DNA from: Luidia sarsii
Taxonomy: Eukaryota; Echinodermata; Asteroidea; Paxillosida; Luidiidae
NCBI GenBank assembly: GCA_949987565.1
Contig: OX465102.1
Coordinates: 19,603,493-19,667,492, forward strand
DNA: 64,000 nt
Direction of reading: 5' to 3'
Every line of letters starts with the position of its first letter. Position 1 is the stretch's first letter. The translations under genes and the position numbers were made by a program. A model generated the notes under the pieces. The model was given only the letters and a program-made list of their open reading frames with translations. It was not told the origin of the DNA and did not search any database. Of the stretch, positions 13,333-22,758 are shown piece after piece.

Positions 13333-13412
13333 TGGCTGTCTCAGACACACTGTCATGTGACGAGTACAATCTAGGTTTAGGGATGGGTATATGATTTTAG
13401 AGGTTGGGTCTG

Positions 13413-13586
13413 GATTAGGGTTAGGGTGAGGATTGGGGTAAGGGTTAGAGTCAGGGCAAGGGATAGGGCCAGTAGGGTTAGGCCTAGGTTAGGGTCAGGG
13501 TTAGGGGTAGGGGAAGGGTTAGGGTTAGGGTTAGGGTTAGGGTTAGAGTTAGGGTTGGGGTTGGGGTTAGGGCTAGGATTAGGGTT
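13413..13586 (+). repeat. Interstitial telomere-type block, unit 4
   Basis: Same tract as at 825-998. Confidence 0.92.
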
Positions 13587-14330
13587 TGCTTAAACTGCAG
13601 GTTGCAGGATTAAAAACACTCTCACATACCACTGGATATACATGTAGCTCTGATATTCATTATGCCCCTGACTGCATTTCTTCCCGGAATTGCTTGCATT
13701 TTTGTGACACGAGAGAAATGGTCCATATTTACAGAAGTTGTGGCATAGGAGACTCACAATATTCCAGGGGTAGTACGATCCTCTTCGTGTGATGTGAACC
13801 TTTTTATAAATACGCGATGTTTGGCCGGTATTGCTGCTTCACGAGCAAACATTCTTCAGTCCGTATCCATCACCGTCGTACGTACACGTATCCATGCCAA
13901 ACACTGCCAGTCAATTCCTTTTTTAATTCTCGGTTTGTTTGTTTTTCGGGGGGGGGGAGGGTCTGGCAGCAGCTCATTATGGGATCCATGCTGTCACTGC
14001 TCCTGACATAATCCTCGTTATGACATTAGTCTCCCCCAGCAACTTAAAAACACCCCTCAAAAACCCCCAACTCCGAAAAACAACAAACATGTTTCGTTTT
14101 ACTATATAGTTGTATTGTATTATGCACTGTTAACATTATAAATGCCAATATTTTCTTAAGAACAGTGTTTTAATTACTAAAAACTAACTTAACCTCATGT
14201 AAATGTCTCAAAACACTCCTCTAAGTGAGGCTCTGTCCTTACTTTGACTCCACCGATCGTTTGTAAACAATCCTGCCATTTTTAAATCACCCTCCAAAAT
14301 GGCCGCCGGGGCACCACCATCCTTACTATA

Positions 14331-14528
14331 GGGTGCAGAACACTAAATAGAGCTCCCATTGAACACTGTACAAAAACACTCACTTTCAAAGCCAATTATC
14401 CCATGCCCAAAAGTCTCTCAGTTCTTGTAGCTATACTTAAAATTGTAGTTTGGACCTTCATCTCTCAGATTCTTTTCAATTTTAGTGCCCTTAGCCGATT
14501 AGATTTTTTGCTAATTACCCCCAGAAAA
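14331..14528 (+). mobile_element. 484-bp TIR element, 3'-deleted copy, unit 4
   Basis: The left end and about 200 bp are intact. The copy then jumps at CCAGAAAAAC straight into the core (ACTTTAGAG), losing the right inverted repeat, its TATA and the first bases of the next unit (300 bp in total). AAAC/AAC is shared at the two breakpoints. Confidence 0.88.
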
Positions 14529-16150
14529 ACTTTAGAGTTGGATCACAAAATTGGGCTTAAAATATGGCAAAGATGGTACTGATGCAACATGTGAAAAAAA
14601 ATTGAAAAAAAGTATTGCGTTTGTCCGCATTGATTGAAAATGTGATGGGTGGGTGCCCATGCCTTTGTGCATAGTCTGGCATGAGAAACCACTGCATAAC
14701 AATGTGTACACTATAGGGACAAGTCATAAGTTTCATCTAAATTCCCCCTTAATTAGTTGTTCTTGTGTCATAATTTTGATGTTACAGTAATCGCGACATT
14801 ACAAACTGTGTAATTAATCAACAGGAGGGGGCACAGAGTGTCAAAGAGGTGTCAAAGAGGTGTCAAAATACAGGGGGCCGAGAGGGGGGGAGGTTTTACT
14901 TTCCTCACATTATCAGTTACCACACATTAATATTGAGTCTTATTTTGCAATTGACTTGGGTAAGGGAAATGCATGGGTCATCCTCACAACACTTTCTGAC
15001 TCAAACTGACCACCCTGCCCCTTAAAGTGGTAAAAGGGGGGTCGGGGGTGGGCGGAGCTTGTTGGCTGCCATCACTGTAAGTTGACTTCTGGTTGATGTG
15101 GCATGACCTCTGGGCTCTTTCAACAGGTGGATGGTATTGCTGAGTCCCCTTGGGTTGCTAGGGAGATGTTGGGGAGGGGGTTGATGTTGGGTATTTTTGA
15201 AACTACATCACACAGCCCTTAAAATACCTTCTAATTGCCCAAATTAGGGCAGGGATGCTTCCTGGCTGTGCGAGTGGGCCCGTTACTTGAAAACAAGCAT
15301 TTCCAACTTGTTATTATTATAATTAAATTTGCACATAATGGCAAAAATACTACAAAAGGGGACAGTGTTCTTGCTACATGATCAGAATTACTTTATGAAC
15401 CTGAATATACCACTCATTGCATCAATTGCCTAATTATGGACAGAGGTTGACGAGCATTTACAAGATGCGAAAGTCTTAGCTCAAAACGACACAACCATTT
15501 GGCACGGAGGCACGCCCTGTTCAAATCAACACCGAGACATGCCAGCTAGGCTGATACACTGGCAATTACATCCAATGAATCTTACAAATGAATGAGGTGA
15601 ATTATGTTATGATGCAGTACAAACTGCATAGGAGGACTGCAGGAATGTGACGCTGCTTCGCTTCGCTCGAAAGATGAAGTGATGACTCTGGTTGACGAGA
15701 TCCACCGTATGACTGTGAATTCTGTAGCCGAAACATCTGGACATGCAGACACAGCCAGTTAGTGGACCAGATAAACACAGAGCAAGTTATTGACTTGTTG
15801 ACACAGAGCTCAGTGGAACTGTGTTCTAAAAAGCTGCACTTGAACATCAGCAGACACACCCTCGACGTGGTGGCACACTCCGAGTCCAAGAACCAGCTGA
15901 GGAGTGTAGACTTGGCTGTCTCAGACACACTGTCATGTGACGAGTACATTGTGAGAGCAAGATATGAGACTAATTAGGCATATCAGTGATAACGCTGTTC
16001 ACGATAAATGTCTGTGCAGGTTGGTCTTTAATTAAATGGTTCTACCCCCACCTTGTCAACAAATGGGGGCAACAAATTTGCAGATATATCACCACGAGTA
16101 ACACTTGCAAAGACATGGCAGAAAAAAAGTAAGACAATCTAGGTTTCAGG

Positions 16151-17390
16151 TCAGGTCACTCCCGTAGCTAAAAGCCGTTGGGGCACAGTGTTGAGTGTCT
16201 TCCTCCAATTCCTTCTATCTTGAGCTGCCCTCACGCATTCCACCACTGTTTGTGCAGTCCATTTTCCAACATCTCCACTCCAGTTCGCTCTTGGTCTGCC
16301 TCTTCTCCTTCTTCCATTAACCATTCCATGCAGGACATCATGCGCCAATGTTCCAGGTCTTCTGCTTACATGTCCAAACCATCGCAACTTCCTCTTCTGT
16401 GCTACTTTTAGTAGTGGCTCAAATTCTCCAACCTTTTTACGAATTTCACTCCTTACAGACTCATTTGTTCGGTGGTCTTTCCAACTTATGCCTAACAATC
16501 TTCTGTAGCATCGCATTTCAAAAGCCTCTATTCTCTTTTCCAGGAGAACACTATATGTCCAAGCTTCACATCCGTATAATGCTATTGATGTTATTAATGA
16601 ATGCATTAATTTAAACTTGGTTGGTAGCAAGATATTACGGCTACTCCATAATTTATTCAATTTGGCTAATTGGCCAGTAGCTATAGCCAATCTTTTCTTA
16701 ATTTCATCTTTTGATGTAACATCCTCATTCAGTGTAGAGCCCAGATACTGGAACTTGCTCACTTCCTCTAGTACTTCTCCATTCACCTTTATATCCGTAT
16801 TATCCTCCTCCTCTCCAACATTTTCATTATTCTTTCTTGATGTTACCATTACTTTGCTCTTCTCTCTACTAATTTCCATGCCATAACTTCTTGCTGTGCT
16901 GTCCAGTCTTTCTGTCAAATCCTTTAGTTCATCCTTAGAACCAGCTATTAAATCAATGTCGTCGGCAAATCGTAAATTTGAAATATTACGACCACCTACC
17001 GATACTGTTCCAGTGAAGTCTGAAAGTGCTTCTTGCATAATTTCTTCTAAGAAAACATTAAATAGACATGGTGAGAGTATGCACCCCTGTCTCACACCTA
17101 CTGACGTCTTAAACCATTTTAAAGTACTATTCTCAGTCACTACAGCACTGCTGCCTCTTTCATACAAAGATCTAATAATGTTACACAAATTCAGACTGAC
17201 ATTGTTCTTCTTCAGAATTAACCACAATGCCTCTCTCCAGACCCTGTCAAACGCTTTCTTGAAATCAATAAAGTTGTGGTGGATTTCCATTTGATGGTCT
17301 CTATACTTCTCACAGAGAATTCTGACATTAGATATTTGCTCGATTGTACTGCGTCCTGCTCTAAAACCAGCTTGCTCCTCCGAGAGTACA
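16151..17390 (-). CDS. LINE reverse transcriptase, 5'-truncated, unit 5
   Basis: Same open frame as at 3864-5103. This is the last copy, and the diverged unit to the right has none. Confidence 0.92.
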
Positions 17391-17470
17391 TGGCTGTCTC
17401 AGACACACTGTCATGTGACGAGTACAATCTAGGTTTAGGGATGGGTATATGATTTTAGAGGTTGGGTCTG

Positions 17471-17650
17471 GATTAGGGTTAGGGTGAGGATTGGGGTAAG
17501 GGTTAGAGTCAGGGCAAGGGATAGGGCCAGTAGGGTTAGGCCTAGGTTAGGGTCAGGGTTAGGGGTAGGGGAAGGGTTAGGGTTAGGGTTAGGGTTAGGG
17601 TTAGGGTTAGAGTTAGGGTTGGGGTTGGGGTTAGGGCTAGGATTAGGGTT
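17471..17650 (+). repeat. Interstitial telomere-type block, unit 5, one repeat longer
   Basis: Same tract as the other units but 6 bp longer, with five consecutive perfect TTAGGG repeats instead of four. Confidence 0.92.
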
Positions 17651-18395
17651 TGCTTAAACTGCAGGTTGCAGGATTAAAAACACTCTCACATACCACTGGA
17701 TATACATGTAGCTCTGATATTCATTATGCCCCTGACTGCATTTCTTCCCGGAATTGCTTGCATTTTTGTGACACGAGAGAAATGGTCCATATTTACAGAA
17801 GTTGTGGCATAGGAGACTCACAATATTCCAGGGGTAGTACGATCCTCTTCGTGTGATGTGAACCTTTTTATAAATACGCGATGTTTGGCCGGTATTGCTG
17901 CTTCACGAGCAAACATTCTTCAGTCCGTATCCATCACCGTCGTACGTACACGTATCCATGCCAAACACTGCCAGTCAATTCCTTTTTTAATTCTCGGTTT
18001 GTTTGTTTTTCGGGGGGGGGGGAGGGTCTGGCAGCAGCTCATTATGGGATCCATGCTGTCACTGCTCCTGACATAATCCTCGTTATGACATTAGTCTCCC
18101 CCAGCAACTTAAAAACACCCCTCAAAAACCCCCAACTCCGAAAAACAACAAACATGTTTCGTTTTACTATATAGTTGTATTGTATTATGCACTGTTAACA
18201 TTATAAATGCCAATATTTTCTTAAGAACAGTGTTTTAATTACTAAAAACTAACTTAACCTCATGTAAATGTCTCAAAACACTCCTCTAAGTGAGGCTCTG
18301 TCCTTACTTTGACTCCACCGATCGTTTGTAAACAATCCTGCCATTTTTAAATCACCCTCCAAAATGGCCGCCGGGGCACCACCATCCTTACTATA

Positions 18396-18879
18396 GGGTG
18401 CAGAACACTAAATAGAGCTCCCATTGAACACTGTACAAAAACACTCACTTTCAAAGCCAATTATCCCATGCCCAAAAGTCTCTCAGTTCTTGTAGCTATA
18501 CTTAAAATTGTAGTTTGGACCTTCATCTCTCAGATTCTTTTCAATTTTAGTGCCCTTAGCCGATTAGATTTTTTGCTAATTACCCCCAGAAAAAAACACC
18601 CCCAAAATGTCTAGTCGTCCAAGCCGAATTTCTGCAAGGATTTTGAGATGGACCCCTCCACTTCCGCAGCCAAATAGGGCCACATTTAAAGCCAGATATG
18701 GTCCAAATTTCATACCAAATTGAAGAGTGAACCCCCAGGTTGTCTTAAGCTTCACTTGTTCTACAATGTATCAGTTAATTAGCCTCCAAAGACCCCTTAT
18801 TAAAAAAAAGTTGTGGGTACACACTTTATGATAATCAGCTCGGCGGAGCCATCTTGGATGGATTTTGTGTGCTGCACCC
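18396..18879 (+). mobile_element. 484-bp TIR element at the right edge of the array
   Basis: Full-length copy with TATA at 18392-18395 and 18880-18883. After the right TATA the sequence is GTAGGTAC and not the AGGGGGC found inside the array, so the array ends exactly at this element. Confidence 0.88.
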
Positions 18880-18883
18880 TATA

Positions 18884-19964
18884 GTAGGTACTCTACTCGT
18901 ATCTGTTGCAGTAGTGTTGTATGGTCCGATCCCTCCATTGACGGTCTGTGTGCTTGGTATTATTTTTAATGAAATGAAGGCAAACAATTTGTAATACACA
19001 TACTTCTATGGTTTCTTGTCTTCATTGTCATGGTCACATTACGGGTACCAAACTGGGTCCATGAAAATTGTTAACATGAAATGTTTTTTTATTTTTTATT
19101 AGGTGGATTAAAACGGGAGGAACTAGTTTTCTTGCTTGGTATTTGATGAAATGGAGGCAAACAATTTGTAATTGATTTTAGTCAAATTTGTAGGGTACAA
19201 ATTGTTTTCCAATTGAGTATTACGGGTTGTCAGCGTATAGCGAGTTTCTGCATGGTTTCTGTGACCGAAAGTGGATTTTGGTCAATATGTTACATTTGTC
19301 AGGCTGGAAGACAAGCTGGACTGTGAAAGTCGGAGTAAGCAATATCCTCTGTTGAATCATGGAGGAATAAGAATTTCGTACTCTTTCGGATGATACAAAA
19401 TTTTATGAATTTTAGGCAAATGCCTAGGGACTAGGGTACAAATTGTTTTTCAAAAAGTGAGTTTTCCGGATTGGTTCTATTTCAAGTTGATTCCTGTACA
19501 TTCACTTTTGATCGAATTTTTAGGTAATTTGTAAAAATAAATTATAAATTATCATATAAGTTGTGTGTGTATATAATCAGGTTATCATAACGTTGTAATC
19601 AAATGGCGTCCTTTTTAAAATTGTTAAACAAGCAAAAATATAATTCAAATATTCTGTGTCATGCATGGGACACCGTAGTGGTTTACGCGTGGTGAAATTC
19701 CGGCCAGCCGAACTTCAGGCCCAAATTTAGGGCCAGGTTCAGTCTGGTCCTGAGCGGCTAGGAAATGCGTCCGTTGGGATGGAAATATACCGTCCCAGTA
19801 CCAGCGCGTCACAACCCGGACTGGCTATTTCAATGGACCCAGGGACAGAACAGTCGTGGAATAAAGACAAGGAGAGTCCAGTATTGCATTGAACTCCGAA
19901 CGAAAGTGATTATTTCAGCATGAACCCTCGACAAGAGAGGGCGCCCTTAACAACGGGTGGTTAA
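18884..19964. other. 1.08-kb spacer between two 484-bp elements, no gene seen
   Basis: AT-rich sequence without convincing coding potential. An imperfect internal duplication brings back AAATG(A/G)AGGCAAACAATT near 18970 and 19148, and AGGGTACAAATTGTTTT near 19193 and 19434. Both flanking elements point the same way. Confidence 0.6.
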
Positions 19965-20449
19965 GGGTGCAGAACACTAAATAGTACTCCCATTGAACAC
20001 CGTACAAAAACACTCACTTTCAAAGTCAATTATCCCATGCCCAAAAGTCTCTCAGTTCTTGTAGCTATACTTAAAATTGTAGTTTGGACCTTCATCTCTC
20101 AGATTCTTTTCAATTTTAGTGCTCTTAGCCGATTAGATTTTTTGCTAATTACCCTCAGAAAAAAACACCCCCAAAATGTGTAGCCGTCCAAGCCGAATTT
20201 CTGCAAGGATTTTGGGATGGACCCCTCCACTTCCACAGCCAAATAGGGCCACATTTAAAGCCAGATATCGTCCAAATTACATACCAAATTGAAGAGTGAA
20301 CCCCCAGGTTGTCTTAAGCTTCACTTGTTCTACAATGTATCAGTTAATTAGCCTCCAAAGACCCCTTATTAAAAAAAAAGTTGTGGGTACACACTTTATG
20401 ATAATCAGCTCGGCGGAGCCATCTTGGATGGATTATGTGTGCTGCACCC
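19965..20449 (+). mobile_element. Diverged copy of the 484-bp TIR element
   Basis: It starts GGGTGCAG and ends CTGCACCC, is 485 bp long, and carries scattered substitutions relative to the array copies. The right flank is TATAAGGGGGC as in the array. The left flank is GGTTAA, so no target duplication is visible. Confidence 0.85.
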
Positions 20450-22215
20450 TATAAGGGGGCTAAACTTTAGAGTTGGGTCACAAAATTGGGCTTAAAATGT
20501 GGCAGAGATGGTACTGATGCAACATGTGAAAATAAAATTGAAAAAAGGTATTGCGTTTGTTCGCAATGATTGAAAATGTGATGGGTGAGGGCCCATGCCT
20601 TTGTGCACAGTCTGGCATGAGAAACCACTGCATAACAATGTGTACACTATAGGGACAAGTCATAAGTTTCATTCAAATTCCCCCTTAATTAGTTGTTCAT
20701 GTGTCATAATTTTGATTTTACAGTAATCGCGACATTACAAACTGTGTAATTAATCAACAGGAGGGGGCACAGAGTGTCAAAGAGGTGTCAAAGAGGTGTC
20801 AAAATACAGGGGGCCGAGAGGGGGGGAGGTTTTACTTTCCTCACATTATCAGTTACCACACATTAATATTGAGTCTTATTTTGCAATTGACTTGGGTAAG
20901 GGAAATGCATGGGTCATCCTCACAACACTTTCTGACTCAAACTGACCACCCTGCCCCTTAAAGTGGTAAAAGGGGGGTCGGGGGTGGGCGGAGCTTGTTG
21001 GCTGCCATCACTGTAAGTTGACTTCTGGTTGATGTGACCTCTGGGCTCTTTCAACAGGTGGATGGTATTGCTGAGTCCCCTTGGGTTGCTAGGGAGATGT
21101 TGGGGAGGGGGTTGATGTTGGGTATTTTTGAAACTACATCACACAGCCCTTAAAATACCTTCTAATTGCCCAAATTAGGGCAGGGATGCTTCCTGGCTGT
21201 GCGAGTGGGCCCGTTACTTGAAAACAAGCATTTCCAACTTGTTATTATTATAATTAAATTTGCACATAATGGCAAAAATACTACAAAAGGGGACAGTGTT
21301 CTTGCTACATGATCAGAATTACTTTATGAACCTGAATATACCACTCATTGCATCAATTGCCTAATTATGGACAGAGGTTGACGAACATTTACAAGATGCG
21401 AAAGTCTTAGCTCAAAACGACACAACCATTTGGCACGGAGGCACGCCCTGTTCAAATCAACACCGAGACATGCCAGCTAGGCTGATACACTGGCAATTAC
21501 ATCCAATGAATCTTACAAATGAATGAGGTGAATTATGTTATGATGCAGTACAAACTGCATAGGAGGACTGCAGAAGTGATGCTGCTTCGCTTCGCTCGAA
21601 AGAGGAAGAGATGACTCTGGTTGACGAGATCCACCGTACGACTGTGAATTCTGTAGCCGAAACATCTGGACATGCAGACACAGCCAGTTAGTGGACCAGA
21701 TCAACACAGAGCAAGTTATTGACTTGTTGACACATAGCTCAGTGGAACTGTGTTCTAAAAAGCTGCACTTGAACATCAGCAGACACACCCTCGACGTGGT
21801 AGTACACTCTGAGTCCAAGAACCGGCTGAGGAGTGTAGACTTGGCTGTCTCAGACACACTGTCATGTGACAAGTACATTGTGAGAGCAAGATATGAGACT
21901 AATTAGGCATATCAGTGATATCACTGTTCACGATAAATTTCTGTGCAGGTTGGTCTTTAATTAAATGGTTCTACCCAGACCTTGTCAACAAAAGGCCGGG
22001 GCAACAAATTTGCAGATATACGAGTAACACTTGAAAGACATGGCAAAAAAAAAGTAAGACAATCTAGGTTTAGGGATGGGTATATGATTTTAGGGGTTGG
22101 GTCCGGATTAATTAGGGTTAGGGTGAGGATTGGGGTAAGGATTAGAGTCAGGGCAAGGGATAGGGCCAGTTAGGGTTAGGGTCAGGGTTAGGGTCAGGGG
22201 TAGGGTTAGGGTGAA
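20450..22215. repeat. Diverged array unit without the LINE insertion
   Basis: This copy matches the array core (2228-3859) with many substitutions. It runs without interruption through the LINE empty site (22059-22071) into a TTAGGG-rich tail. It does not contain the segment that follows the TTAGGG block in array units. It therefore represents an older form of the repeat or one that escaped homogenisation. Confidence 0.9.
22093..22215 (+). repeat. Degenerate telomere-type tract of the diverged unit
   Basis: GGGTTAGGG, GGGTCAGGG and GGGGTAAGG variants without a long perfect run. It marks the right end of the repeat homology and lies about 330 bp from the last exon of the HECT-type gene. Confidence 0.8.
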
Positions 22216-22545
22216 GGGTGGCCTTGTTTTCATGAACCTCGAAAATTCCTGAAGTGTTCAACAGCTCCTTCAAAAGAAGCCTGTCAGAAATGAATTTTCA
22301 TTGAAATCATCAACACGTACGAACACCATTGAAAACAGCAAGTTGTTTAGTCTCATGGGTGCCCAATGAACCAAATTTTTGGCTTGTTTTGAGGTCAATC
22401 TCATCACATGTATTTAAAGACCGTTTGTTGGGCTTTTTTTTGGGGGGTGGGGGTTGGGTTGGAACAAACCAGGTCCCCAAGGATATGCCCTTGGGCTACC
22501 TTTAGTATTATGATATACTCATTGCATGAATCAAACTTATATTAC

Positions 22546-22758
22546 CGAAAATATTCACGTCGAGGCCCTCCTCCATCTTGCGCTTCTTCTCCAGCAAAGA
22601 TAACTTCCAATGGAGAGGAAAAACTGCAGCTATTGGATTTGATTGCCCTCATAGTGGAATTTAGGATCCGCCGCCTTTGGACAACAATAGTTGTAGTTCC
22701 TTCTTCTGATGTTTCCGATAATGAAGAAATGATCTCTTCGCATGACCTATCAGATGAT
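22546..22758 (-). CDS. G2E3-like exon: HECT domain start
   Basis: The acceptor is CCTTTTCAG and the donor CG|GTAATA. The exon enters and leaves in phase 2. It encodes RRRILNSTMRAIKS and then FAGEEAQDGGGPRREYFR, the conserved entry of HECT domains. Confidence 0.82.

Larger units (their letters stand above)
1..18883. repeat. Macrosatellite-like tandem array, about 4-kb units
   Basis: Four complete units and a leading partial one are nearly identical. Equivalent points lie at 250, 4609, 8480, 12838 and 16896, giving periods of 4359, 3871, 4358 and 4058 bp. In order a unit holds: a core with a decayed 71-codon frame (2231-3846), a minus-strand LINE fragment (3860-5103), a TTAGGG block (5184-5357), a segment without recognised content (5358-6097), then a 484-bp inverted-repeat element. 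The units differ by rare substitutions (8379; T to C at 10338), a G-run of 10 or 11, one extra TTAGGG in the last unit, one missing element and one 300-bp deletion. These private differences argue against a pure assembly loop. The right edge is the TATA at 18880-18883, and the left edge is outside the window. Confidence 0.97.

Noticed and set aside
1..18883. Array as a plain assembly duplication
   Set aside because: Units carry private substitutions, homopolymer and TTAGGG length changes, one absent element and one deletion, so at least several units are real. The exact copy number is not proven.
18396..20449. Composite transposon formed by two MITEs around the spacer
   Set aside because: The outer flanks and TATA fit, but the left element is array-like and the right one is clearly older, so they did not move together recently.
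22216..22540. Continuation of the HECT domain on the minus strand
   Set aside because: All frames translated by eye meet stops quickly and show no HECT motif.
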